Shown here piece by piece: positions 28,473 through 37,134 of a stretch of 64,000 bases of DNA (its first letter is position 1; each line of letters begins with the position of its first letter). A program made the position numbers and the translations under genes. This DNA is from Mucilaginibacter sp. (GTDB lineage: Bacteria > Bacteroidota > Bacteroidia > Sphingobacteriales > Sphingobacteriaceae). Below the pieces are notes generated by a model. It saw nothing but the letters and a program-made list of their open reading frames with translations. It was not told the DNA's origin and did no database searches. The DNA is taken from assembly GCF_028288205.1 (NCBI RefSeq), contig NZ_JAQBOD010000036.1, positions 1 through 64,000 of the forward strand, written 5' to 3'.

Positions 28473-30374
28473 ATGAAGATCACCTCATTTGACCATTATA
28501 AAGAAGTGTACAAACAAAGCGTTGACCAACCCGAAGAGTTTTGGGCAGGCATTGCCGATAGTTTTTTATGGAAAAAAAAGTGGAATAAAGTATTAGAATG
28601 GAACTTTAAAGAACCAAAAATTAAATGGTTTGAGGGAGCGACACTTAACATTACCGAAAACTGTTTAGACAGGCACCTGGATACCCTAAGCAATAAACCC
28701 GCCATTATATGGGAACCAAATGATCCAAAAGAAGATCACCGTATATTAACGTATAAACAATTGCATGATAAGGTTTGCCAGTTTGCCAATGTATTAAAAA
28801 ACAATGGCGCAAAAAAAGGAGATCGTATATGTATATATATGCCCATGGTGCCCGAGCTGGCTATAGCACTTTTGGCTTGCGCGCGTATTGGCGCTATCCA
28901 TTCTGTTGTTTTTGGCGGATTTTCGGCACAGTCCATATCAGACAGAATACAGGATGCCACCTGTAATATAGTTATTACTGCCGATGGCGGTTTTAGAGGA
29001 AACAAGGATATACCGCTAAAATCTGTTATTGATGACGCGCTGGTTACCTGCCCGTCTGTAAAAAAAGTTATAGTACTTACCCGTACCCGCACGCCGGTTT
29101 CTATGATAAAAGGTCGGGATGTTTGGTGGGAAGATGAAATTAAAAAGGTAGAAACACAAGGCACAATGGATTGCCCTGCCGAAGAAATGGATGCCGAAGA
29201 TATGTTATTCGTCCTTTACACTTCCGGCTCTACCGGGAAACCAAAGGGTGTGGTACATACCTGCGGCGGCTATATGGTGTATACGGGTTTCACTTTTGAT
29301 ACTACGTTTCAATATCAACCCAACGAGGTTTATTTTTGCACGGCAGATATTGGCTGGATAACCGGCCACTCTTATATAGTATACGGACCGTTATCACAAG
29401 GCGCAACTTCATTAATGTTTGAAGGCATACCAACCTACCCGGATGCAGGGCGTTTATGGGATATTGTAGATAAATATAAAGTAAACATATTATATACCGC
29501 ACCTACGGCCATACGCTCGTTAATGAGTTTTGGCAATGAACCGTTAAAAGGCAAGGACCTGAGCTCCCTAACAAAACTGGGATCTGTAGGTGAGCCTATT
29601 AATGAGGAAGCCTGGCATTGGTTCGATGAAAAAATTGGTCATGGCAAATGCCCTATTGTTGATACCTGGTGGCAAACCGAGAATGGCGGACACATGATAT
29701 CCCCGATTGCCGGTATTACCCCACTAAAACCCGGTTATGCAGGTTTGCCTTTGCCGGGCATACAGCCTGTTTTAGTTGATGAGAAAGGCGACGTAATTGA
29801 AGGCAACGGCGTAAGCGGCAATTTATGTATTAAATTTCCATGGCCGGGCATGCTGCGCACTACCTATGGCGATCATGAGCGCTGCCGTACCACCTACTTT
29901 GCTACTTACCCGGATATGTATTTTACCGGCGACGGCTGCTTACGCGATGAAGATGGCTATTACCGCATAACCGGTCGGGTTGATGATGTATTAAACGTAT
30001 CGGGCCACCGTATTGGCACCGCCGAGGTGGAGAACGCAATTAATATGCATAGCAGCGTGGTAGAGTCTGCCGTTGTTGGTTATCCGCATGATATTAAGGG
30101 ACAAGGCGTATATGCCTTTGTAGTATGCCCCAACAAGCATGACGATGACGAACTTACCCGCAAGGATATAATTATGACTGTTGCCCGGATTATAGGCCCC
30201 ATTGCCAAGCCGGATAAAATTCAGTTTGTAAGCGGTTTGCCTAAAACACGATCAGGCAAAATAATGCGCCGCATTTTAAGAAAGATAGCAGAAGGTGATA
30301 CCAGTAACCTTGGCGATACCTCTACCCTGCTTGACCCGGCTGTTGTTGAGGAGATTAAGGCGGGAGCTTTGTAG
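28473..30374 (+). CDS. acs: Acetyl-CoA synthetase
   Basis: AMP-forming ligase that activates acetate to acetyl-CoA. The adenylation motif YTSGSTGKPKGV is near residue 250, the GDG..RDEDGYYRITGRVDD hinge near 488, and the C-terminal acetylatable lysine is in TRSGKIMRR. I choose the ATG at 28473 (MKITSFDHYKEVY), giving 633 aa; an upstream ATG at 28407 would add 22 residues unlike the family. Only 41 bp separate it from the toxin-antitoxin pair downstream. Confidence 0.94.
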   Translation: MKITSFDHYKEVYKQSVDQPEEFWAGIADSFLWKKKWNKVLEWNFKEPKIKWFEGATLNITENCLDRHLDTLSNKPAIIWEPNDPKEDHRILTYKQLHDKVCQFANVLKNNGAKKGDRICIYMPMVPELAIALLACARIGAIHSVVFGGFSAQSISDRIQDATCNIVITADGGFRGNKDIPLKSVIDDALVTCPSVKKVIVLTRTRTPVSMIKGRDVWWEDEIKKVETQGTMDCPAEEMDAEDMLFVLYTSGSTGKPKGVVHTCGGYMVYTGFTFDTTFQYQPNEVYFCTADIGWITGHSYIVYGPLSQGATSLMFEGIPTYPDAGRLWDIVDKYKVNILYTAPTAIRSLMSFGNEPLKGKDLSSLTKLGSVGEPINEEAWHWFDEKIGHGKCPIVDTWWQTENGGHMISPIAGITPLKPGYAGLPLPGIQPVLVDEKGDVIEGNGVSGNLCIKFPWPGMLRTTYGDHERCRTTYFATYPDMYFTGDGCLRDEDGYYRITGRVDDVLNVSGHRIGTAEVENAINMHSSVVESAVVGYPHDIKGQGVYAFVVCPNKHDDDELTRKDIIMTVARIIGPIAKPDKIQFVSGLPKTRSGKIMRRILRKIAEGDTSNLGDTSTLLDPAVVEEIKAGAL

Positions 30375-30415
30375 ATTTACAGATATATAATTTATATATT
30401 ATCTTTATCACTATA

Positions 30416-30820
30416 ATGGAAAACAAAGATGTACGCTGGAAACAACGCTTTCAAAATTTTGAGAAAGCCTTTTTGTTTTTTCAAACTACCGTAGATAGAG
30501 AAACTTATACACCGATTGAAGTGGGTGGTTTAGTACAGGCTTTTGAATTTACTTTTGAATTAGGCTGGAAAACAATAAAAGATTTTTTATACGAACAGGG
30601 CTTAAGTACAAATTATCCGCGTGAGGCAATAAAAGAAGGTTTTCAAACCCAGGTAATTAAAGACGGACATACCTGGTTGCACATGCTTGAAAAACGTAAC
30701 GAACTATCGCATACCTATAATGAAGTTGTGGCAGAACAAGCAATCGACATTATCAAGCATCAATATTATCCAGCTATAGATCAAGTATATCATTTCTTAA
30801 AAAATAAAATAAATGACTAA
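30416..30820 (+). CDS. HEPN-domain toxin, HepT/HI0074-like
   Basis: A 134-aa all-helical protein of the nucleotidyltransferase-substrate-binding (HI0074) family. The RX4HXY motif of HepT-type ribonuclease toxins is visible as R94, H99 and Y101 (RNELSHTY). In the characterised HepT/MntA system the tyrosine is the residue AMPylated by MntA to silence the RNase. The next gene encodes the matching minimal nucleotidyltransferase, with an 8-bp overlap, so the two form a toxin-antitoxin operon with the toxin first. Such pairs are linked to plasmid or island stabilisation and possibly to phage defence. Confidence 0.85.
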   Translation: MENKDVRWKQRFQNFEKAFLFFQTTVDRETYTPIEVGGLVQAFEFTFELGWKTIKDFLYEQGLSTNYPREAIKEGFQTQVIKDGHTWLHMLEKRNELSHTYNEVVAEQAIDIIKHQYYPAIDQVYHFLKNKIND

Positions 30821-31118
30821 CAAGTTGGGGTTTAAGCAAGACGACCTGTCAATTATTGTTCAAATCATTTCAACATTTCCCGGTATAAAAAAAGCTGTCA
30901 TTTTTGGCTCACGGGCTAAAGGAAATTATAAAGCTGGCAGTGATATTGATATAGCTGTATGTGCAATAAATAATGATTCCATTTTGCAGTTATCCGGCGT
31001 TTTAAATGATGAAACTTTATTGCCGTATAAGTTTGATCTGCTTAATTATGACACCATTAACAACAAAGAATTAAAAGAGCATATTGATAGGGCTGGGATA
31101 GAAATATATAAACAGTAA
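30813..31118 (+). CDS. Minimal nucleotidyltransferase antitoxin, MntA-like
   Basis: A 101-aa MNT-fold protein. The signature GSX10DXD is exact: G32-S33 and D44/D46 in FGSRAKGNYKAGSDIDIAV. By family knowledge it transfers AMP from ATP to the tyrosine of the HEPN toxin upstream. Translation is coupled by an 8-bp overlap with that gene. No DNA-binding domain is visible, so autoregulation, if any, would need the HEPN partner. The surE start codon is 10 bp further on. Confidence 0.87.
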   Translation: MTNKLGFKQDDLSIIVQIISTFPGIKKAVIFGSRAKGNYKAGSDIDIAVCAINNDSILQLSGVLNDETLLPYKFDLLNYDTINNKELKEHIDRAGIEIYKQ

Positions 31119-31128
31119 TTTCGCATTG

Positions 31129-31893
31129 ATGAAACCCAACATATTAGTAGTAAACGACGATGGTATTACCGCGCCTGGCATAAAAGCCCTGATGCATGTA
31201 ATGAAAGAGATTGGCCGCGTGGTAGTTGTAGCGCCGGATAGTCCGCAGTCGGGCATGGGGCATGCCATCACGATAGGCAAACCATTACGTTTGGATAGGG
31301 TTGATATTTATGAAGGTATAGAAATGTACAGCTGCTCTGGCACCCCCGTTGATTGTGTGAAGCTGGCTGTTACCAAAATATTTAAAGGTAAAAAGCCGGA
31401 TCTGTGTGTATCAGGTATTAATCATGGCTTAAACAATGGTATAAACGTGTTATACTCGGGCACCATGTCGGCAGCGGTAGAGGGGGCTATAGAAAGTATA
31501 CCATCTATAGGGTTTTCATTGGATGATTATACCCTGCAGGCTGATTTTAGCCATTGCCTTAAATACGTTAAAGAAATAGCGTTACAGGTTTTAACCAATG
31601 GCTTACCTACGGCTACGTTGCTTAATGTAAACTTTCCTAAAGGCGCACATATAAAAGGTATAAAAATTTGCCGCCAGGCCAACGCTAAATGGGCCGAAGA
31701 GTTTGATGAAAGGATTGACCCTTACAAACGGCCGTATTATTGGTTAAGCGGTGTGTTTCAATTAAATGACCATGGCGAGGATACCGACTCATGGGCGCTT
31801 GATAATAGTTATGTATCGGTAGTACCCATACAGTTTGATATGACGGCGCACCATGCTATACCTGTTTTAAATAGCTGGAGTTTTACTATTTAA
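31129..31893 (+). CDS. surE: 5'/3'-nucleotidase SurE
   Basis: Metal-dependent nucleoside-monophosphate phosphatase of survival and stationary phase. The N-terminus NILVVNDDGITAPGIKAL carries the DD metal motif at residues 9-10, followed by VVVVAPDSPQSGMGHAIT and SGINHGLNNGINVLYSGTMSAA. 254 aa from the ATG at 31129. The annotation is secure. Spacing from the antitoxin gene is short, but cotranscription is not certain. Usually surE is near lipid A or isoaspartyl repair genes; here lpxB is one gene further. Confidence 0.95.
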   Translation: MKPNILVVNDDGITAPGIKALMHVMKEIGRVVVVAPDSPQSGMGHAITIGKPLRLDRVDIYEGIEMYSCSGTPVDCVKLAVTKIFKGKKPDLCVSGINHGLNNGINVLYSGTMSAAVEGAIESIPSIGFSLDDYTLQADFSHCLKYVKEIALQVLTNGLPTATLLNVNFPKGAHIKGIKICRQANAKWAEEFDERIDPYKRPYYWLSGVFQLNDHGEDTDSWALDNSYVSVVPIQFDMTAHHAIPVLNSWSFTI

Positions 31894-31965
31894 ACATGTT
31901 TAACGATTAAAACGAACTTGTAAAGAAATATGGATGACCGCCTATAGCCGTGTTTTATGCAGATA

Positions 31966-31990
31966 GGTCAGGTAGGGTCAGGTAGGGTCA
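31966..31990. repeat. GGTAGGGTCA tandem repeat
   Basis: Two full copies of the 10-mer GGTAGGGTCA preceded by a half copy GGTCA, in the gap after surE. The rest of this gap shows nothing I can name. Confidence 0.6.
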
Positions 31991-32052
31991 CGCGTTCTTC
32001 AACGGTTTAGCACATTTGTGCTTTTTTATAACTATTGCTATGTGGTTAGTAT

Positions 32053-32622
32053 TTATTCCTTTATTGCCAGCAAGGTTAAATCTATCCCTTTTGCGATGGA
32101 AAGCTCCCCGCATAATAGCGGGAAGTCAGGATTATTTAACACCCATAGCTCGCTTTTTTTATTGGCGCTTATAGCGTGCAAAACGGGTGCTATCTTATTG
32201 TTTATTTTATAAACGGTAGTATCATTGGTATCAACGGTAAATTTAATTCCGTTAAGCTCAAACGGTTCATTTTTTATCATACTGGTATAAGTTGTTTTTG
32301 AAACAGTTACAAAAGTTTCATCGTCTTTCAGCTTAGTAACATTATCAGCATTGGGTGTGCGTACGGCTAATTTTGTACCACTATCCTGTGCTTTTGCCGA
32401 TATCGAAAAAATGCCGGTGCCCAAACCATCAACGTTCCATTGCACATTGGTTGGGTCGCCTATTGACTTTATAGTTAAAGTGATAGGAACGTGCTGGCCC
32501 AGGTTACGTAAATAAGCTGTATAGCTCATAACCGTTCCCGGTTTAATTATGGGTATATATTTTTGAGCAAATACTGCAGTTGTTAGTAATATAAAGAGCG
32601 GTGCTAACATTATTTTTTTCAT
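32053..32622 (-). CDS. Hypothetical exported protein
   Basis: A 189-aa protein with a signal peptide (MKKIMLAPLFILLTTAVFAQ). The mature part is beta-rich and begins YIPIIKPGTVMSYTAYLRNLG. It has segments of the kind seen in DUF3108-like periplasmic beta-sandwich proteins (a repeated strand pattern VPITLTIKSIG, FELNGIKFTVDTND), but I cannot assign it to a named family with confidence. It is transcribed convergently with surE and divergently from lpxB. Confidence 0.65.
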   Translation of the reverse strand: MKKIMLAPLFILLTTAVFAQKYIPIIKPGTVMSYTAYLRNLGQHVPITLTIKSIGDPTNVQWNVDGLGTGIFSISAKAQDSGTKLAVRTPNADNVTKLKDDETFVTVSKTTYTSMIKNEPFELNGIKFTVDTNDTTVYKINNKIAPVLHAISANKKSELWVLNNPDFPLLCGELSIAKGIDLTLLAIKE

Positions 32623-32683
32623 CCTTAAATGTATAAAAAATTACGCCCGTAAAAATAAATAATCAAAATAGGGCGCACACTCG

Positions 32684-32691
32684 TATTTTTG
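32684..32691 (+). promoter_or_regulatory. -7 box of lpxB promoter
   Basis: TATTTTTG fits the TAnnTTTG consensus, 31 bp ahead of the lpxB start codon. Confidence 0.45.
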
Positions 32692-32722
32692 GCATTATCC
32701 TGATGATAATTAAACCCGTAAA

Positions 32723-33835
32723 ATGAAATATTACCTGGTGGCAGGCGAGGCTTCCGGCGATCTGCATGGGGCCAACTTAATGAAAGAGCTTACAAAACTT
32801 GACCCACAAGCCGAGTTCCGCTTTTTTGGTGGCGACCTGATGCAAGCCGAAGGCGGAACGTTAGTTAAGCATTATGCAGATATGGCCTTTATGGGGTTTT
32901 TTGAGGTAGCTGCAAACCTGCGTACTATATTAAAGAATCTGGCTTTTTGTAAATTGGATATAGCCAACTACCATCCTGATGTTTTAATCCTTATTGATTT
33001 TCCGGGTTTTAATTTAAAGATAGCCGCATTTGCCAAAGAAAACAATCTGCCGGTTAACTACTATATATCTCCTAAAGTTTGGGCATGGAACCAGAAACGG
33101 GTATTAAAGATAAAAAGGATTGTCGATCATCTTTTCTGCATATTACCGTTCGAGGTTGATTTTTATAAAGAGTGGGGCATGGAAGTAGATTATGTTGGCA
33201 ATCCATTATTAGATGCCATCGCCGATTTTAAGCCCGATGCCGGTTTTTTAAACAAAAATAAATTAACCGCCAAAAAGATCATCGCCTTATTACCCGGCAG
33301 CCGTAAACAGGAAATTAATTATTTACTGCCTGATATGATCGCCGTTGCAAATCAATACCCCGATTATCAATTCGTAATTGCAGGCGCGCCATCATTTAAC
33401 AGTGAATATTATCAGCAATATTTAAATGGTAAACCTATACCTGTTTTGTTTGATGCTACTTATGATATTTTAAGCAACGCGCATGCTGCTGTAGTAGCCT
33501 CCGGGACTGCTACTTTAGAAACCGCTTTATTTAATGTGCCGCAAGTGGTAGTATATAAAGGCAACCCAATATCAATAACTATTGCCCGTATGCTTGTTAA
33601 AATAAAACACATATCATTGGTTAATTTAATAATGAATAGCGGCATAGTAAAAGAGCTAATTCAGCAGAATTGCACCCCTGCAACCATAGGTGCAGAGTTA
33701 GATCTTATTCTCAATAATAAAACCTACCACGAAAATATGCTGGCCAATTATGACAAACTGGACGAGAAAATGGGGACACCGGGCGCGTCTGCAAAAACAG
33801 CCCGGTTAATTGTAAAATACGCTACAAAAAAATAA
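32723..33835 (+). CDS. lpxB: Lipid-A-disaccharide synthase
   Basis: GT19 glycosyltransferase that joins UDP-diacylglucosamine and lipid X in lipid A synthesis at the inner membrane. The N-terminal YYLVAGEASGDLHGA, the middle LIDFPGFNLKIA and YYISPKVWAWNQKR blocks, and LLPGSRKQEI plus SGTATLETALF near the C-terminus are diagnostic. 370 aa, full length. It ends at a hairpin. Presence implies a standard lipid A pathway. Confidence 0.96.
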   Translation: MKYYLVAGEASGDLHGANLMKELTKLDPQAEFRFFGGDLMQAEGGTLVKHYADMAFMGFFEVAANLRTILKNLAFCKLDIANYHPDVLILIDFPGFNLKIAAFAKENNLPVNYYISPKVWAWNQKRVLKIKRIVDHLFCILPFEVDFYKEWGMEVDYVGNPLLDAIADFKPDAGFLNKNKLTAKKIIALLPGSRKQEINYLLPDMIAVANQYPDYQFVIAGAPSFNSEYYQQYLNGKPIPVLFDATYDILSNAHAAVVASGTATLETALFNVPQVVVYKGNPISITIARMLVKIKHISLVNLIMNSGIVKELIQQNCTPATIGAELDLILNNKTYHENMLANYDKLDEKMGTPGASAKTARLIVKYATKK

Positions 33836-33860
33836 AGCCCCCGAAGTTCGGAAGCTTTAT
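33832..33860 (+). terminator. Hairpin after lpxB
   Basis: ATAAAGC (33832-33838) pairs with GCTTTAT (33854-33860), with an inner CGAA/TTCG stem, followed by CGTTTTC. It overlaps the stop codon. Confidence 0.5.
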
Positions 33861-33907
33861 CGTTTTCATAGGAGATAGTAGATTTTATAGGTAGATGTGT
33901 GTATCGA

Positions 33908-34060
33908 TCAGGCAGCTTTTTGTTGGGCCGGCTGGTTGCTGCTGGTAATAAACTGACCTTTTTCTCTGAAAGCTTGCAAGTCTGCCATTAACATTTCTTT
34001 TAATTCGTTGTCAAAGCGTTTTAATAATTTACTTGTTGCTGGTTTTTGTTGAGTTTTCAT
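33908..34060 (-). CDS. Small charged protein A (tandem paralog)
   Basis: Fifty residues, starting MKTQQKPATSKLLKRFDNEL and continuing with a helical KEMLMADLQAF segment. It is clearly paralogous to the next small gene at 34096-34245: both share the pattern MK.x.QKPA.SKL...RFD.EL.E..M.DL. Read directly from the complement (stop at 33908-33910, ATG ending at 34060). No family known to me. Both products are likely amphipathic helices. Confidence 0.6.
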   Translation of the reverse strand: MKTQQKPATSKLLKRFDNELKEMLMADLQAFREKGQFITSSNQPAQQKAA

Positions 34061-34095
34061 AGGTTGATGTCTTTGTAGGTTAAACAGATGTTTTA

Positions 34096-34245
34096 CTAAG
34101 CAACTGATAATTGCTCATTTTTAATTGCTCTTAAAAAATTTCTGGCCCCTCTTATCATTTTAAGATCATTCATTATTATTTCTCTTAATTCCTTATCAAA
34201 GCGGGCTACTAATTTGCTGATTGCCGGTTTTTGGTTGATTTTCAT
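34096..34245 (-). CDS. Small charged protein B (tandem paralog)
   Basis: Forty-nine residues, MKINQKPAISKLVARFDKEL followed by REIIMNDLKMIRGARNF. It is paralogous to the preceding 50-aa protein (33908-34060), separated by 35 bp. A longer open frame reads through from upstream to 34440, but the conserved start MKxxQKPA at 34245 argues for this short form. Function unknown; tandem duplication suggests selection for dosage or divergence. Confidence 0.6.
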   Translation of the reverse strand: MKINQKPAISKLVARFDKELREIIMNDLKMIRGARNFLRAIKNEQLSVA

Positions 34246-34264
34246 AATGTATGTTTTAATGTTT

Positions 34265-34447
34265 TTATTGTTCTGATTTAGTTTCGTTATCATCTGTTTC
34301 TGTAAGGTTGTCGTGTCTGCGTTTAGCCTCTTTATATTGACGTAGTAATTGTTCCTTGTCGCGCTCGTCAGTAGACTTGTCAGGTTCGATAGGATTTTCC
34401 CATTCCTTTTCTTTAGTCTCTTCCTGTTTTTTCTTTTCAACGACCAT
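34265..34447 (-). CDS. Small acidic/basic helical protein
   Basis: Sixty residues from the ATG at 34447 (MVVEKKKQEETKEKEWENP...). It is highly charged, with a likely helix in the RDKEQLLRQYKEAKRRHDNL stretch and an acidic tail ETDDNETKSEQ. It lies 19 bp upstream of the two small paralogs in the same direction, so the three could form one transcript. No homology recognised. Confidence 0.55.
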   Translation of the reverse strand: MVVEKKKQEETKEKEWENPIEPDKSTDERDKEQLLRQYKEAKRRHDNLTETDDNETKSEQ

Positions 34448-34652
34448 CACTTAATAACTAATAGTTGATAGGTACTGTTCCAATTAAATGCCAAGATTTA
34501 AAATGGGAAGAAAAAAACTCATCAATAACTCAAAATTTATTTTAGGATAACGCGTATAATGCTATAAACAAGCATTTTACTCAATTTAAATAAAAGCAAT
34601 CCGAATTTTAAAATTGTATACAAAAACAGAACACTGTTTTTTGTTGAAGTAC

Positions 34653-35864
34653 TCAGGAGTGTACAGTTGTAGTTTTATTCTGTATTTTTTTGCGGTTAAG
34701 CAGATGCATTATTAAGGCAATAACCGATACAACGATACCCATTATACATACGCCGTTCCATTGATAAAGATACCAAAGGTGCGTAGCCACAAAAGTGCCC
34801 AATGACCCGCCAATAAAATACGTAACCATATATACGGTATTAATACGATTACGGGCTCCCGGATTTGTAGCAAATATTATAGCCTGATTTGATATATGCG
34901 TTGCCTGCACACCCATGTCTAACAAGATCACACCTATTATTAACCCCACCATACTATGACCGGAAAATGCAAAAACAATAAAAGAAATAATAACCAACGC
35001 TACAGTAAAGCTGGACAAATGGTAAGGATCCATTTTATCGCTTAATCTTCCCATGGCACCTACAGCCAGAGCACCAAAAGCACCAACCAGGCCAAATAAA
35101 CCTGCAATATCACTGCCCAGATTAAAATTTTGTTTCAACAAGAAGGTAAGTGTGCTCCAAAAAGCGCTAAAACAAGCAAAGCACAGGGCACCACGTAGCG
35201 CAGCTAACCTAAGCTTAGGATCATCCCTTATTAAATGCACCATAGATAGCATTAGGTTTTTATAAGTACCTTCATACTCGGGCTCAACCTCGGGCAACAG
35301 GTAATACACCAATGCCCACATAACCATCATCAGGCCTGCGGCTATATAAAACATATTACGCCATCCAAAATGCGCCCCAACAAAACCACTTAGTGTTCGT
35401 GATAACAATATTCCTATTAATAAACCGCTCATTACAAAACCTATTATTTTACCACGCTCATGCGGTTTGGCTAAATGAGCAGCCATGGGTATTAATAATT
35501 GCGGAATCATACATGAAGCCCCAACAAAAAAACTAGCTACTAATAATATGTTAATATTTGTGGCATAACCGGTAAGCAATAGTGATAATACAATAAATGC
35601 GAAATCTATTATCATTAATCTTTTCCGCTTAAACATATCAGCAAGCGGTATAATAAAGAACATTCCAACTGCATAACCAACCTGGGTGAGCGTGGATACC
35701 TGCCCGGCTTTTGCACTATTTACATTAAATGTGCGGCTAATATCAACCAATAAAGGTTGATTATAATATAAATTAGCTACAACCAACCCGGTAGTAATAG
35801 TCATTACCCATAATGTAAATGTTGTGAGTTGGGGATTTTTATTTTTTGCTGATGCTTTGTCCAT
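34653..35864 (-). CDS. MFS transporter
   Basis: A 403-aa major facilitator with about 12 hydrophobic segments. The first (TLWVMTITTGLVVANLYYNQ) carries the VxNLYYNQPLL motif of the YgaY/drug-efflux-like branch, and the loop after TM2 (FIIPLADMFKRKRLMIID) carries the family charge motif. Substrate not deducible. Transcribed away from a long AT-rich spacer. Confidence 0.88.
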   Translation of the reverse strand: MDKASAKNKNPQLTTFTLWVMTITTGLVVANLYYNQPLLVDISRTFNVNSAKAGQVSTLTQVGYAVGMFFIIPLADMFKRKRLMIIDFAFIVLSLLLTGYATNINILLVASFFVGASCMIPQLLIPMAAHLAKPHERGKIIGFVMSGLLIGILLSRTLSGFVGAHFGWRNMFYIAAGLMMVMWALVYYLLPEVEPEYEGTYKNLMLSMVHLIRDDPKLRLAALRGALCFACFSAFWSTLTFLLKQNFNLGSDIAGLFGLVGAFGALAVGAMGRLSDKMDPYHLSSFTVALVIISFIVFAFSGHSMVGLIIGVILLDMGVQATHISNQAIIFATNPGARNRINTVYMVTYFIGGSLGTFVATHLWYLYQWNGVCIMGIVVSVIALIMHLLNRKKIQNKTTTVHS

Positions 35865-36308
35865 AAATAGAAGGAAATTGTTTACAAAAATGTAAAAGCA
35901 TTTCTAAATTGATGTTTATTAAGCGCAATTTTCTACTATTTCTTTGATTAGTTGCAATTACCAGATATAATAATTGCAAATACAGATGCTATTTTAAAAT
36001 TAGTCGAAATAATTGTTACAATAATTATTTCACCATTATTTTTATACTTTTCAAACAAAAATTACCGAAAATCATGTTTAAAAACTAAAAAAGCATATAC
36101 TTAATAAGAATTTTGAATAATTTTTAATAAGAACTGTTGAAAATTCAGGTTTAAACTACCAGAAATAAATATTTTTCTTGAAAAAATCACAACAAAACAC
36201 AAAAAATATCAAAATCTCTATTAAATTAACACTATGTTAACATTTAACCAAATATTTTGCCATTATAATAGCCATACATATCTGTTTTACAAAAAAATTA
36301 TAAAAATA
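35865..36308. other. AT-rich spacer upstream of the transporter gene
   Basis: About 440 bp of very AT-rich sequence without a supported gene. It contains many A/T runs such as AAAAATAT. It probably contains the transporter promoter on the minus strand; nothing else can be claimed. Confidence 0.5.
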
Positions 36309-36340
36309 TTTGCATATTAAAAATATTAGTGTTACCTTTA
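36309..36340 (+). promoter_or_regulatory. Promoter for a candidate small RNA
   Basis: TTTG at 36309-36312 and TACCTTTA at 36333-36340, separated by 20 bases, match the Bacteroidetes -33 (TTTG) and -7 (TAnnTTTG) elements with one mismatch in the latter. No coding gene follows, only a perfect terminator. Confidence 0.45.
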
Positions 36341-36346
36341 CACCAT

Positions 36347-36452
36347 GCAAACGAGATAACAACATCTTAATAGCATATTGAAAAAGTCTTCTCATAATTT
36401 AGGTTTATAATTGGTTTAGTAAAGGCCCCTGCCCATCAGGGGCCTTACTTGT
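36347..36452 (+). ncRNA. Candidate small RNA of about 105 nt
   Basis: A promoter-like sequence at 36309-36340 and a perfect 10-bp hairpin AAGGCCCCTG-cccat-CAGGGGCCTT (36422-36446) delimit a short transcript that encodes no plausible protein. The transcript is AT-rich except for the terminator stem. It ends about 100 bp upstream of the tRNA-Ala gene. Confidence 0.4.
36422..36446 (+). terminator. Strong hairpin terminator
   Basis: Perfect arms 36422-36431 and 36437-36446, loop of 5, followed by ACTTGTTT. Confidence 0.7.
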
Positions 36453-36529
36453 TTCTATATATTCTAAAATGGCACATAAAGCAAACTATTTTTTCCCAAA
36501 CATAAATTTTCAAGTTATTATCTTTTTGT

Positions 36530-36537
36530 TACTTTTG
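36530..36537 (+). promoter_or_regulatory. -7 box of tRNA-Ala
   Basis: TACTTTTG matches TAnnTTTG exactly and ends 13 bp before the tRNA gene. Confidence 0.6.
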
Positions 36538-36550
36538 CCATCCAAACTAT

Positions 36551-36625
<75 letters not shown>

Positions 36626-36633
36626 ACATTGAT

Positions 36634-36674
36634 AATCAGGCTTTTAGATTAAATTCTAAAAGCCTGATTTTTTT
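36634..36674 (+). terminator. Terminator inside element A, downstream of tRNA-Ala
   Basis: AATCAGGCTTTTAGA (36634-36648) and its perfect complement 36655-36669 with loop TTAAAT, followed by a T run. It lies inside the element, so the island supplies a terminator for the tRNA it interrupts. Confidence 0.8.
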
Positions 36675-36677
36675 ATA

Positions 36678-36696
36678 GGTACAACATAGGTACAAC
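36678..36696 (+). repeat. 19-bp end repeat of element A, left copy
   Basis: GGTACAACATAGGTACAAC, itself two spaced copies of GGTACAAC. The same 19 bases occur at 52567-52585 near the other end in the same orientation. A candidate arm-type integrase binding site. Confidence 0.6.
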
Positions 36697-36813
36697 ACTT
36701 TCCTTTGGTTTTATCGTGTTTTATTAATCACAACCTGCCTGAAAAACAAAAACAGTTAGTTTTTTTGGTCAAAATGGTTATCGCCGATGCCCGTTGTCGA
36801 ATAAATTATTGAA

Positions 36814-36971
36814 CACACCATCCCATATTTACCGCTTAAGCAACCAACAGCGCAAGCCGGGTAATAGTCAAGGCCGGGCAAGCCAATAAAAAAACAAACA
36901 CAACTGCCCGTTTATATAGCCTTTACTTTTTACACGGCGGTGGGCTAAATTTGCGGATGTGGTGAATATGG
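36814..36971 (+). repeat. Cargo-flanking repeat, left copy
   Basis: About 158 bp, homologous along its whole length to 41951-42111 in direct orientation. Shared blocks include AGCGCAAG, GTCAAGGCCG, AAAACAAACA and CGTTTATATAGCCTT. The remainder of the 36625-37134 gap shows nothing else I can name. Confidence 0.65.
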
Positions 36972-37134
36972 AATAATATTTAATGAACGATTGGGCGAGT
37001 ACGTTGGCGCCTGCTGTTGTTCAAAACACCGTATTTGGGCGCTTTGCTAAAGAATTTTCATTATTGCTCTCCGTCTTTTCTTAAGGCTTAATTATATCTT
37101 AGTAAACTAATTTGTATAATAAAAAATGTATTAA

